In this document: positions 31,928 to 39,595 of the stretch, one piece after another
How the letters are laid out: each line of letters begins with the position of its first letter
Numbering within the stretch: position 1 is the first letter of the stretch
From: Fen-1467 sp035519475
Lineage (GTDB): Bacteria > Verrucomicrobiota > Verrucomicrobiia > Opitutales > Opitutaceae
Direction: 5' to 3'
Length of the DNA: 39,915 nt
NCBI GenBank assembly: GCA_035519475.1
Contig: DATIWI010000042.1
Span: forward strand, 1 to 39,915
Position numbers and translations under genes: made by a program
Notes under the pieces: model-generated
The model's input: the letters and a program-made list of their open reading frames with translations, nothing else
Told to the model about the DNA's origin: nothing
The model's database searches: none

Positions 31928-32803
31928 GTGGCCATCGGAATCATTCGCATTCTGTCCGACATTCACTTCGGTGAACCCGCCAGCCGCGTGCGTTCGCTCG
32001 CGGCGCTGCGTCCGCTGTTTGCGGGCGCCGACCGGGTCGTGTTCAACGGCGACAGCCTCGAGACTCAGTATGGCCCATCGCGGCGCATGGAGCATCTCCG
32101 CCGGCATTTCCAGGAGTTCGTGCGCGGCGAGGCTCCGCCCATCGTCCTGCTGACTGGCAACCACGATGCCGACATCTCGGCCATTCATCACCTGGATTTG
32201 TTGGGCGGCCTCGTCTTCGTCACCCATGGCGAGATCCTCTTCGATGACCTCGTGCCCTGGAGTTCGCAGCGGCCACAAATTCGTGCGCTTTATCGCGACC
32301 AGGTGGCCGCGCTGCCGGCGGCGGAGCGGGAGCTGTTCGAGGCGCGCCTGGGCGCGTGCAAACGGGCCTGCGCGCAGCTGCGTCTGCCGCAGGATGCGCC
32401 CCCGCTCAAACCGTGGGGCCGCGCCGTGCACACGGCGCGCAAGTTCTGGCCGCCGTGGCGCGCGCTCGCGATGGTGCGGGCCTGGCGGGAACTTCCCCGA
32501 CGCGCCGCCACCTATGTCCGGCGGCACCGGCCGCGGGCGCGCTTTGCCGTGGTGGGGCACACCCACTTGCCCGGCGTGTGGTTCTGCCAGGATGTCGTGG
32601 TGATCAACACTGGTTCGTTCTGCCCTCCGTTCGCCTCCTATGTCGTGGACCTTTCTCCCGACGTCGTAGTGGTGCGGCGCGTCCGTCGCTACCAGGGTCG
32701 CTACCATCTCGGGCACGTCGTGGCCTCGTTCGCCTTGGCGCCCGCCAGCGACGGCTCCGTCGGATCGTCGGATTCTGTTCCGCAATTCGCCCCGGCGCCA
32801 TGA
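31928..32803 (+). CDS. calcineurin-like metallophosphoesterase
   Basis: A 291-residue phosphoesterase. The dinuclear metal motifs are all visible: SDIHFG (Asp11, His13), NGDSLET (Asp42), TGNHDAD (Asn78, His79), FVTHGE (His about 99) and VGHTHLPG (about 210-215). The order fits the calcineurin-like family; an Arg-rich insert of about 80 residues between the fourth and fifth motifs (residues about 115-200, rich in Ala, Arg, Trp) is helical and probably forms a lid or membrane-surface contact, as in UDP-diacylglucosamine pyrophosphatase-like enzymes. I chose the GTG at 31928; a TTG at 31889 is in frame. The gene at 32800 overlaps its stop. Substrate unknown. Confidence 0.85.
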   Translation: MAIGIIRILSDIHFGEPASRVRSLAALRPLFAGADRVVFNGDSLETQYGPSRRMEHLRRHFQEFVRGEAPPIVLLTGNHDADISAIHHLDLLGGLVFVTHGEILFDDLVPWSSQRPQIRALYRDQVAALPAAERELFEARLGACKRACAQLRLPQDAPPLKPWGRAVHTARKFWPPWRALAMVRAWRELPRRAATYVRRHRPRARFAVVGHTHLPGVWFCQDVVVINTGSFCPPFASYVVDLSPDVVVVRRVRRYQGRYHLGHVVASFALAPASDGSVGSSDSVPQFAPAP

Positions 32804-33045
32804 GCGTGCAGTTCGGCTGGTGGTCCCGTGACGCCGAAGGGCGCAAATGCCAGATTCGCGTCAGCATCTTCGGCGGCGCCGCGACGTGGAGCCGCAAGCA
32901 GGGGCACCACCAGCCGTGGGAGCCGTACGGCCCGCCCACCGCCGAGGACTGGGATCTCCTGCTCACCGAGGCGGAGCGGCGCCTGCCGCGACGGCTGCTG
33001 TCAAGGGATCAATTCGAGGCGATCAAGCGCCTGCGCCCGGTTTAG
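32800..33045 (+). CDS. small protein of unknown function coupled to the phosphoesterase
   Basis: An 81-residue protein whose ATG overlaps the stop of the metallophosphoesterase (ATGA), so the two are probably translated together. It is rich in Arg, Trp and Gln (FGWWSRDAEGRKCQIRVSIFGGAATWSRKQ; then HHQPWEPYGPPTAEDWDLLLTEAERRLPRRL). The first half looks like a small beta sheet, and the second like a helix with an acidic face. I recognise no family. A convergent-gene hairpin follows at 33054-33069. Confidence 0.7.
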   Translation: MSVQFGWWSRDAEGRKCQIRVSIFGGAATWSRKQGHHQPWEPYGPPTAEDWDLLLTEAERRLPRRLLSRDQFEAIKRLRPV

Positions 33046-33053
33046 GACAAGCG

Positions 33054-33069
33054 GCGGGCGTTCGCCCGC
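33054..33069. terminator. GC hairpin between convergent genes
   Basis: GCGGGCG (33054-33060) and CGCCCGC (33063-33069) are perfect reverse complements separated by TT, so about six base pairs close a GTTC tetraloop. It lies between the stops of the small gene at 32800 and the Nudix gene on the other strand. No T tract follows on the + strand. Confidence 0.4.
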
Positions 33070-33086
33070 AAAGGGCCGGGCGAAAG

Positions 33087-33617
33087 TTAGGTGGGCGCGC
33101 CACCCCTCGCGGCCAGTTCCCGCCAGATCAGGCGGAACGAACTGGCAAAGATTCCCGGCCGCGTCCGCACCCGGCGGGTGATCTCGGCGGGAGACCACCA
33201 CGCGCCGCGCTCGATCTCGTCCGGGTGCAGGATGAAAGGTCCCTCCGCCTCCAGTCGATATACCCAGACGAATTCCTGGCCGGTGTCCGCACATGCCGGA
33301 AGGCAAAACCAGCGCACGGGGCCCACCGGCACCTGCCACCCGAGCTCCTCCCGCAATTCCCGCACGGCGCAGGCGTCGTAGGCTTCCCCCGCGGCGACGT
33401 GGCCCGACGCCGAGGAATCCCATGCGCCCGGGGCCGTATCCTTGTTCCTCGACCGCTTCTGGAGAAAAAGCTCGCCGGCACGGTTGAAGATGAGCACATG
33501 CACCGCTCGGTGCCGCAGCCCCCGGGCATGCACCTCCTGCCGCGTGGCCCGTGAAACGATCACGTCGGCGGCGTCCACCACGTCGAACCACTCCTCCGTC
33601 GGATTCTGGCCGGGCAT
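33087..33617 (-). CDS. Nudix hydrolase
   Basis: A 176-residue Nudix protein. The Nudix box is complete: Gly72, Glu78 and then REL-REELGW at 86-94 (GX5EX7REUXEEXGU). The start EEWFDVVDAADVIVSRATRQEVHARGLRHRAVHVLIFN is typical of the YfcD/isopentenyl-diphosphate-isomerase-like branch, which hydrolyses nucleotide or other diphosphates. I chose ATG 33617 because the family begins with this EEW/FD motif; the open frame extends 177 bp upstream without resemblance. Cytoplasmic; substrate unknown. It is the last recognisable gene before the gene-poor pocket. Confidence 0.85.
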   Translation of the reverse strand: MPGQNPTEEWFDVVDAADVIVSRATRQEVHARGLRHRAVHVLIFNRAGELFLQKRSRNKDTAPGAWDSSASGHVAAGEAYDACAVRELREELGWQVPVGPVRWFCLPACADTGQEFVWVYRLEAEGPFILHPDEIERGAWWSPAEITRRVRTRPGIFASSFRLIWRELAARGGAPT

Positions 33618-33738
33618 GCCTTGTGTCTCGCCGCTCGGCCGTCTGATTCCAAGCAAATCCCGCAGCTGGCACGACACCCGCCGCGCGGCCCGTTGCTCCC
33701 CAATCTCCGGGCGCCCGCCAGCCGCCATCCCTGTCTGC

Positions 33739-33960
33739 CTAGCGGGCCCGCCGTCTTCCCCTCCCGGTCCCGGGAAACCCGGCGCGGCGGCCATCGTTGA
33801 CCGCCGCGCCGGACAGCCTTCCAGCCTTCATCCTGCCGACCATCTCGGCGAGCGCCTCATTGCCTTCCTTCGGAAACAAACCCATCACTTCACAAACGTG
33901 CGCGAAGAGGTTCACGGCGTCATTCCCGGCGCCCCGACGGTGCCGCGGCTGGCGTGCCAT
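33739..33960 (-). CDS. possible small basic protein
   Basis: A 73-residue frame. Its middle, NDAVNLFAHVCEVMGLFPKEGNEALAEMVGRMKAGRL, reads like a real two-helix unit, while both ends are Arg/Gly-rich and could be disordered. I recognise no family. It stands alone on the - strand in the gene-poor stretch between the Nudix gene and the small gene at 34382. Coding is uncertain. Confidence 0.3.
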   Translation of the reverse strand: MARQPRHRRGAGNDAVNLFAHVCEVMGLFPKEGNEALAEMVGRMKAGRLSGAAVNDGRRAGFPGTGRGRRRAR

Positions 33961-34141
33961 GCTTGTCTTCGTCCGTTCTGCACGTGCGATTCCGGGTTTG
34001 CTGCCATTTCGGCCCAAACCGCGCTCGCGATGATGGCTGTCGGACTTGTGCTGCATAGGGGATGCAGGAGCGTCACCCGGGTGACCAACTCCAGACTGAT
34101 TCAAGGTGATTGTTTATTCGATTGTCAATTTTCTTTTTGCC

Positions 34142-34159
34142 AAAAAAACGCCCGTGGGC
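34142..34159 (-). terminator. possible terminator on the - strand
   Basis: Read on the - strand, GCCC-AC-GGGC (34159-34150) is followed by G and seven T (34148-34142). The two-base loop is very tight, so the stem is weak. It would lie about 220 bp after the small - strand gene that ends at 34382. The stretch 34095-34150 is distinctly AT-rich compared with the rest of the window and holds nothing else I can name. Confidence 0.25.
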
Positions 34160-34381
34160 TCCACCCAAGCGACCCCGCTGCGTTCCGGGCGGCAACCTGC
34201 GATCCGCGGCGCACGGCGCCGCGCCCGTCCGCTCAATCAAGGTGGCGCCGGCCGCGCAGTCTGGCGCCGAGCCGGCTCTGGCCCCGCCCGCCCGAAAGCG
34301 GCCTGCGACTTCGCGTGATTGTTGCATCCCCAGGGGGACGTCGTTCCGGCCCGGTGCCTGCCACTGAATTGGCGGCGTGCC

Positions 34382-34621
34382 TCAGTTGTCGCCGTCCCGC
34401 CTGGCCTGAAACGCCCGGAAGGCGCCGAAAAGTTCCTTGGGATACAGCGCCCCCACCGTCACCAGATGCGAGACGATCTCCGCCTTCGCCAAGCCCACGT
34501 GAGCGGCATGCATCAGCAGCGAGACGACATCCTTGGAGGATCGGGGCGCGGGCATGAATTTCAGCGCCCGCCGGGCATTGCATTGGGCAAGTTCGCACCG
34601 CGTCTGGTAAGTCATATGCAT
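34382..34621 (-). CDS. small orphan protein of unknown function
   Basis: A 79-residue protein from ATG 34621 (a second in-frame ATG follows at 34615). HMTYQTRCELAQCNARRALKFMPAP is followed by two probable helices (SSKDVVSLLMHAAHVGLAKAEIVSHLVTVGAL and YPKELFGAFRAFQARR). It contains two Cys near the start (residues 9 and 13, spacing CELAQC), but no clear metal site. I recognise no family. Its neighbourhood is gene-poor and partly AT-rich, and its codon choice is less GC-biased than that of the neighbours, which suggests it may be acquired. Confidence 0.5.
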   Translation of the reverse strand: MHMTYQTRCELAQCNARRALKFMPAPRSSKDVVSLLMHAAHVGLAKAEIVSHLVTVGALYPKELFGAFRAFQARRDGDN

Positions 34622-34871
34622 TTTCGGGTGAGTTGTTAGCTGGATCGCCCCTTGGTTTGGGGTCCACTTTGGGGGCACCCAATCGTGGGTAGGATGCGCT
34701 GTCCCTTTCAATCATGCCGCACACTCAATTTTTGGTAGGTTTGGAGGCTCGACAATCTCCGCCGAAATCCTTTTGGGAGGCCCGTTCCCGCCGGGCATGC
34801 GGCCGCCCGAGAATGGCGCGGCGAGCCCCGCCCCTTCCCGATATGCCGACCGCGACCGCGCAGCGGACGCC

Positions 34872-36641
34872 TCACTTGGCCCGCAGGTATCGTCTCACTT
34901 CCGCCAGCCCGCGCGTGTTTACGATGTGTTCCGCGGTCAGCCAGCCCTTGCGGGCGGCGTTGATGCCCGCCCGAACGTGGTCGAGCCCCGCCGTGTCGTG
35001 CGCGTCCGGATTGATGAAGCAGCGCAGGCCGCGCTCCGCCGCCCGGCGCCAGTACCGCCAGTCCAGATCAAGGCGCTGGGGATTGGCGTTCAGCTCGATG
35101 GCCACGCCGTTCGCCAGCGCCGCGTCGATCACCTTGGCCACGTCGACCGCATAGCCCTCGCGCTTCAGGAGCAGGCGGCCGGTCGGATGTCCCAGCATTG
35201 TGGTGCAGGGGTGTTCGAGGGCGCGGATGATCCGCGCGGTCATCTCCGCCTCGGTCTGCGCGAAGGCGGAGTGCACCGACACCACCACATAGTCGAGATC
35301 GCCCAAGACCGCGTCGCCCAGATCCAGGCGTCCATCCGGCAGGATATCGCACTCCACGCCGGCAAACACATGGATGGCGAAGCGGCCCGCGCGGTTGAGC
35401 GCCGCAATCTCGGCGATCTGGCGGCGCAGGCGCGCCTCGTCCAGTCCGTTGGCCTGGAAACTGGCCTTGGAGTGATCGGCAATCCCCAGGTACTCCCACC
35501 CGTGCGCCTGCGCCGCCCCCACCATCTCCGCCAGGGTGCTGCGTCCGTCGGACGCCGTCGTGTGGTTGTGAAAAACGCCGCGGAGATCGGCGGCCTGGAC
35601 CAGCCGCGGAAGCGCACTCTGCTCCGCCGCCTCAATCTCGCCGAGGCCCTCGCGCAACTCAGGCGGGATCTCCCGCAGCCCGAGGGCGGCGAACAACTCG
35701 GCCTCCGTCTCGATCACGCCGCGCCTGGCCCTTCCGGTTTTGAGCTGCGCCTCCGCCTTGACCTTGGCCGTTCCTTCGCCCTCGGCGGGCACCAGCCCCC
35801 ATTCGCTCATGCTCAGCCCGCGCGCCAGCGCCCGCTGCCGCATCTGCACATTGTGGTCCTTCGAACCGGTGAAATGATGCAGGGCAAAGACAAACTGGGC
35901 GGGCGGCACGATGCGCAGATCCGCCTGCAGCCCCCCCGCGAAGCGCACGCTCGCTTTGGTCTCGCCCTTCGCCGTCACCTCCGCAACCTCCCGCCGGCTG
36001 GTAAACCAGTCGACGATCGGCACCCACTCATCCGCCGCCACCAGGAAATCCAGGTCTCCCACGGTCTCCAGTCCCCGGCGCAGACTGCCCGCGTGCTCCG
36101 CCCGCCGCACCTGCGGCAGCGCCCGCAAGCCCTGCAGGATCGGCTCCGCCACGGCGAAGGCGTCCCACCACAGGTGCCGCTGCGCATAGGCCTCCCGGTT
36201 GCGGATGCCAGCCAGGATCTTCTCCTGGCTCCGTTCGCCAAAGCCGTCAAGCGCCGCCACCCGCCCCTCCCGGCAGGCCCGCGCCAGGTCCGCGAGCGTG
36301 CTGATCCCCAGTTTTTCGTGCAACGCCCGGATCTTCTTGGCGCCCAGCCCGGGCACCTCCAGCATCTCCACCAGGCCCGGCGCGATCGACGCCTTCAGTT
36401 TCTCGTGAAACCCCAGCCGCCCCGTCGCGTGCAGCTCGGTGATCTTCTTCGCCAGCGCCTCGCCAATTCCCTTGATCGCCTCCAGCCGGGCCTCGGCGAC
36501 GACCTTCCCCAGGTCCTCCTCCAGCGCCTCGAGCGCGCGCGCGCCTGTGTGGTAGGCGCGCACCTTGAAGGGGTTCTCGCCCTTCAGCTCCAGCAGCACC
36601 CCGATCTCATCCAACACTGCGGCGATTTCGTTCTTGGTCAC
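34872..36641 (-). CDS. polX: DNA polymerase/3'-5' exonuclease PolX
   Basis: A 589-residue bacterial family X polymerase acting in base-excision repair. The 8-kDa-like N-terminal domain (AAVLDEIGVLLELKGENPFKVRAYHTGARAL) and two helix-hairpin-helix motifs (KGIGEALAKKI about 57-67; VPGLGAKKIRAL about 96-107) bind DNA. The polymerase site has GSLRRGLETVGDLDFLV (185-201) with Asp196 and Asp198, and Asp241 in ADLRIV. The PHP domain (about 355-589) has FHNHTTASDG, GIADHSK, ECDIL, VVSVHS, GHPTGR and NPDAHDT, the metal ligands of the exonuclease. The start is GTG at 36641. Residues about 284-308 form a charged Lys/Ala/Glu insert between palm and PHP domain. It is divergent from the thioesterase gene. 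Confidence 0.92.
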   Translation of the reverse strand: MTKNEIAAVLDEIGVLLELKGENPFKVRAYHTGARALEALEEDLGKVVAEARLEAIKGIGEALAKKITELHATGRLGFHEKLKASIAPGLVEMLEVPGLGAKKIRALHEKLGISTLADLARACREGRVAALDGFGERSQEKILAGIRNREAYAQRHLWWDAFAVAEPILQGLRALPQVRRAEHAGSLRRGLETVGDLDFLVAADEWVPIVDWFTSRREVAEVTAKGETKASVRFAGGLQADLRIVPPAQFVFALHHFTGSKDHNVQMRQRALARGLSMSEWGLVPAEGEGTAKVKAEAQLKTGRARRGVIETEAELFAALGLREIPPELREGLGEIEAAEQSALPRLVQAADLRGVFHNHTTASDGRSTLAEMVGAAQAHGWEYLGIADHSKASFQANGLDEARLRRQIAEIAALNRAGRFAIHVFAGVECDILPDGRLDLGDAVLGDLDYVVVSVHSAFAQTEAEMTARIIRALEHPCTTMLGHPTGRLLLKREGYAVDVAKVIDAALANGVAIELNANPQRLDLDWRYWRRAAERGLRCFINPDAHDTAGLDHVRAGINAARKGWLTAEHIVNTRGLAEVRRYLRAK

Positions 36642-36738
36642 GGCTCTCCTCCTCGCAACACACGGAATCCGCCCGGAAACTCAAGTCCGACTTTCGGCGG
36701 GCTTCCCTTTCCCGGCATTCTGTGTATTCCGTGACGGC

Positions 36739-37152
36739 ATGCCGTTTGTCTACCACCGCACGGTGCGGTTCGCCGACACCGACGCCGCCGGCGTGGTCTT
36801 CTTTCCCAACTACCTCGCCATCTGCCACGAGGCCTATGAGGAGTCGCTGGCCGCGGGCGGGATCGAACTGCAGAGTTTCTTTCGCGAACACGATGTCGTC
36901 GTGCCGGTCGCGAAATGTCAGGCCGAGTACCTGCGCCCGCTGCGCTGTGGCGACAAGATCAGCGTGTCGCTCACCTCCGCGCCCCTCGGCGCCGACGGCT
37001 ACGCCATCAACTACGACGTTCACCGCCTTGGCCGCCCCGCCAAGCTCGCGGCGCGCCTGCGCACGGAGCACGTCTGCCTTTCGGCCGCCTCCCGCCATCG
37101 CCGCGCCCTGCCCTCCCCCCTTGCGGCCTGGCTCAGGCGCCACTCGGCATGA
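36739..37152 (+). CDS. 4-hydroxybenzoyl-CoA thioesterase-fold protein, probable DHNA-CoA hydrolase
   Basis: A 137-residue hotdog-fold thioesterase. The start YHRTVRFADTDAAGVVFFPNYLAICHEAYEES carries the 4HBT catalytic Asp (Asp15 or Asp13) and a Glu (Glu31/34); VAKCQAEYLRPLRCGDKISVSL is the second typical block. This sequence type (D-T-D-x-A-G-V-V-F-F-x-N-Y) is that of 1,4-dihydroxy-2-naphthoyl-CoA hydrolases (MenI). Its location beside menE and menC supports this: it would release DHNA for prenylation. Its last 20 bases overlap the end of menE on the opposite strand. Other acyl-CoA substrates cannot be excluded. Confidence 0.83.
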   Translation: MPFVYHRTVRFADTDAAGVVFFPNYLAICHEAYEESLAAGGIELQSFFREHDVVVPVAKCQAEYLRPLRCGDKISVSLTSAPLGADGYAINYDVHRLGRPAKLAARLRTEHVCLSAASRHRRALPSPLAAWLRRHSA

Positions 37153-38437
37153 TCCGGCCAGTCGCTTCCTGCGCCTGGGCGGTCAGCTCGCGCCGGTTCA
37201 CCTTTCCCTGTTCGCTGCGCGGCCAGACCGCCAGGCAGAGGTAGTGCTTCGGCCGTTTGTGCGGAGCCAGCTCCGCCACGACGTGCCGGCCGACCGCGCG
37301 GAGGTCGGGCTCCTTCGCGCCGGCCGGATAGCATGCCACCACGGCCTCGCCCCAGGTGGCGTCGGGCAGGCCGATCACGGCGACGTCGGCGAATTCGCCC
37401 GTGGCGCGCAGCGCCGCCTCGACCTCGCCCGGCTCGACCTTCTCTCCCCCCGTGATGATGACGGCGTCGCGGCGTCCGAGCACGTGCAGGCCGCCGTGTT
37501 CGTCCCAGCGGCCGAGATCCTCCGTCTGCCAGGGGCCCGGCTCACGCCAATGCGGGTAGTAGCCCCGAAAGAGCGAGTCCGCCACGAGGGCGATGCCTCC
37601 GTCGGTGCCCAGCTCCACCCGGGCATGCGGCAGCGCGGAACCACAGCCGCGCCGGCCCGCGAGGAATTCCTCCGGCCGCAACGCGCTCACCATCGCCGCC
37701 GTCTCCGTCATGCCATAGCCCGGCGCGAGCGGCAGCCGCGCCGCCGCGGCGCGGTCGAGCAGGTCCGACCACACCGGCCCGCCCCCGACCAGGACGGCGC
37801 GAAAGCGCCGCAGGCACTCCGCCGCCGTGGGTTGGTCGAGCAGTCGCTGCAACTGGGTCGGCACCAGAGACAGAAACCAATCCCCGGGCCCGGTGTCCGG
37901 CCAGCGGCCGACTTCCAGATCCTCCCACGCCCACCGCACATAGCGGCCGCCGGTGAGCGCACAGCGCATCCAGGCCATTAGTCCGCTCACGTGGTGCAGC
38001 GGCAGCACGCCTACCGCGTTGATCCGGCTGACCTCGAAATGGGCGGCACAGCCGCGGACGGCGGCGGCGAGCGTGTCCTGATCGTGCCGGGCCAGCCGCA
38101 GCGTCCCGCTCGTTCCTCCGGTCGGCAGACAGAGCCACCCGTGATCACGCGGCGATCGGCGATCGCCCGTTGATGATCGCCCACCGGTGATCGGCGACTG
38201 GCGATCCCCGGTTGGCGGCTCACCGCCGGCCGCTACCACCTCCCGCAAAGCCGTAAACTGCGCCTTCTCCGCGGCGCCCCACGAAGGATCCGCCACCAAC
38301 ACGGTGCCGTTCCCCGCCACCGCCTCGCCCAGCGCGCGCATGAACTGCGCGGGCTCGCGCTCCTCCACCACGATCTCGCCGGGCGCCGCGGCGGAACGCG
38401 CGGCCCCGAGCTGGCCGGCTAATTCAACGCGTTCCAT
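37133..38437 (-). CDS. menE: o-succinylbenzoate-CoA ligase
   Basis: A 434-residue member of the ANL (acyl-CoA ligase) superfamily, shorter than most of the family, as is common for MenE in this group. It joins o-succinylbenzoate to CoA in menaquinone synthesis. The P-loop is LPTGGTSGTLRLARH (104-118). GYGMTETAAMV (about 257) is the acyl-adenylate motif, GRRDAVIITGGEKVEPGEVE (about 348) the hinge, and the C-terminal Lys is in SEQGKVNRREL. The substrate channel region is compact. Residues about 73-96, just before the P-loop, are encoded by a heptamer repeat array and are not part of the family fold. The start overlaps the end of menC by 19 bp. Confidence 0.9.
   Translation of the reverse strand: MERVELAGQLGAARSAAAPGEIVVEEREPAQFMRALGEAVAGNGTVLVADPSWGAAEKAQFTALREVVAAGGEPPTGDRQSPITGGRSSTGDRRSPRDHGWLCLPTGGTSGTLRLARHDQDTLAAAVRGCAAHFEVSRINAVGVLPLHHVSGLMAWMRCALTGGRYVRWAWEDLEVGRWPDTGPGDWFLSLVPTQLQRLLDQPTAAECLRRFRAVLVGGGPVWSDLLDRAAAARLPLAPGYGMTETAAMVSALRPEEFLAGRRGCGSALPHARVELGTDGGIALVADSLFRGYYPHWREPGPWQTEDLGRWDEHGGLHVLGRRDAVIITGGEKVEPGEVEAALRATGEFADVAVIGLPDATWGEAVVACYPAGAKEPDLRAVGRHVVAELAPHKRPKHYLCLAVWPRSEQGKVNRRELTAQAQEATGRIMPSGA
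38152..38221 (-). repeat. heptanucleotide repeat array inside menE
   Basis: Ten 7-base units in register, read on the + strand: GCGATCG twice, CCCGTTG, ATGATCG, CCCACCG, GTGATCG, GCGACTG, GCGATCC, CCGGTTG and GCGGCTC. The units are degenerate around the theme G-C-G-A-T-C-G. They encode residues about 73-96 of MenE, a Pro/Gly/Arg/Ser stretch (PPTGDRQSPITGGRSSTGDR) just before the P-loop strand. The array is 70 bp, so the exact insertion boundaries must restore the frame. Confidence 0.75.
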
Positions 38438-39462
38438 AGCGCTCCCGGATCAATTTGGCTGACGTCCTCGATCGACAGGTAGGGAGCAGGCGGGCAGTCA
38501 AACCGCGTGTCCTCGAACAGCGGCGCGACGCCAAAGCCAAGCGCGCGCGCGGCCGCCCCCTTGAAGCTGAACGCCAGGCGCAGCGCCGCCCGTCGGCCGA
38601 CGGCCGTCTCGAGCGCCGACGAAAATACCGCGTCCGCGTGATACTGGTCCAGCAACGCCAGCACGCTCGCGGGCGCGCCCAGCAGCGCCGGCTTGACCAC
38701 CAGCACCCCGGGCCAGCCGCGGGCGAGCCAGCTCTGCAATGCCCGCCAACCCGCCACCGATTCGTCCAGGGCCAGTTTCGTCGGATAATCCCGGGCCAGC
38801 CCCAGCAGGACATCGTCGGTGCGCCGCTGCGCAGCCGCTCCCGCCGACGCCTCCGCGAAGCACGGCTGCTCCACGAACTCGATCGGCCGCTCCGCACAGC
38901 GGTCGAGCCAGCGGGACGCCTGCCGCGCCGTCCAGGCGCCGTTGGCATCCAACCGCAAGGCCGCGCCTTTGGGCAGACGCGCCAGCAGATCATCGAGCAG
39001 CACCTGTTCGTCGGCGCCGGCGAGCACGCCGACTTTCCATTTGAACGCGACGTAGCCGTCGGCCCGCGCCTTGTCCGCCGCCGCGAGCGCCGCCTTGCCC
39101 GCCGGAAGGAGGGCCGCCACGGGCAGCCGCGCGTTCGCGCTCGCCGGCGGACCCCCGTCCGCCCGCCCGACCTCCTCCACCGCCGCGGCCAGGGCAAAGC
39201 GCAGACAGCCGCAGCTTTCGTCAATGCCGTCTATTGCGGTCGCGCCCGCCGCGTCGCCGAGCCCCGCAAGCGCGGCTTCGGCTTCCGCGAGCGTCTCGGT
39301 GCCAAACCACGGAATGGGCGCCACCTCGCCAAAGCCGGCGCGGCCCGCGTCATCCTCCCGCCGCACCAGCAAACCTTCCCGCGCCAGCCACGGGCCGTGA
39401 GCGGTGCGCACGGCGCGGAGGAACGGCAGGCGGTAGCGTCGCCAGGCCAGACGGTAGGTCAC
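38419..39462 (-). CDS. menC: o-succinylbenzoate synthase
   Basis: A 347-residue enolase-superfamily enzyme that dehydrates SHCHC to o-succinylbenzoate in menaquinone synthesis. The barrel carries the expected residues: the KxK pair Lys141/Lys143 in AFKWKVG, metal ligands Asp172 (LRLDANGAW), Glu198 (IEFVEQP) and Asp233 (ALDES), and the second base Lys257 in VVKPAL. The N-terminal capping domain (ARRYRLPFLRAVRTAHG; GFGEVAPIPWFG) is typical. Residues 201-217 (CFAEASAGAAAQRRTDD) form an insertion between the Glu and Asp ligands. The 3' end overlaps the menE start by 19 bp, so the two are one operon with menC first. The gene diverges from guaB. Confidence 0.92.
   Translation of the reverse strand: MTYRLAWRRYRLPFLRAVRTAHGPWLAREGLLVRREDDAGRAGFGEVAPIPWFGTETLAEAEAALAGLGDAAGATAIDGIDESCGCLRFALAAAVEEVGRADGGPPASANARLPVAALLPAGKAALAAADKARADGYVAFKWKVGVLAGADEQVLLDDLLARLPKGAALRLDANGAWTARQASRWLDRCAERPIEFVEQPCFAEASAGAAAQRRTDDVLLGLARDYPTKLALDESVAGWRALQSWLARGWPGVLVVKPALLGAPASVLALLDQYHADAVFSSALETAVGRRAALRLAFSFKGAAARALGFGVAPLFEDTRFDCPPAPYLSIEDVSQIDPGALWNALN
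38840..38862 (-). repeat. repeat-like insertion in menC
   Basis: On the - strand this 23-base stretch encodes CFAEASAG, directly after the EQP metal-ligand motif of MenC. Peptides of this kind (FAEASAG) come from a short dispersed palindromic-type repeat that I recall from many environmental bacterial genomes. The loop is about nine residues longer than usual at this point. Origin as a mobile repeat is inferred; only one copy is in the window. Confidence 0.4.
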
Positions 39463-39595
39463 GCCTCATGGTCTAGCGTCTCGATCGCCGCATGCAACCG
39501 TGCGCAAGGCCACGCCGCGCCCGGCGGTCCCGGCTCGGGCGGCCGGCGGCCGGCCCGGCGCGCCCACGCGGGCACCGCCGCCGGCAAAAAAGGCG

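Noticed and set aside
34096..34135. TTGACA on the - strand in the AT-rich patch as a promoter
   Set aside because: The -35 is perfect, but no -10-like hexamer follows at 16-18 bp, and the next convincing gene start on that strand is almost 500 bp away.
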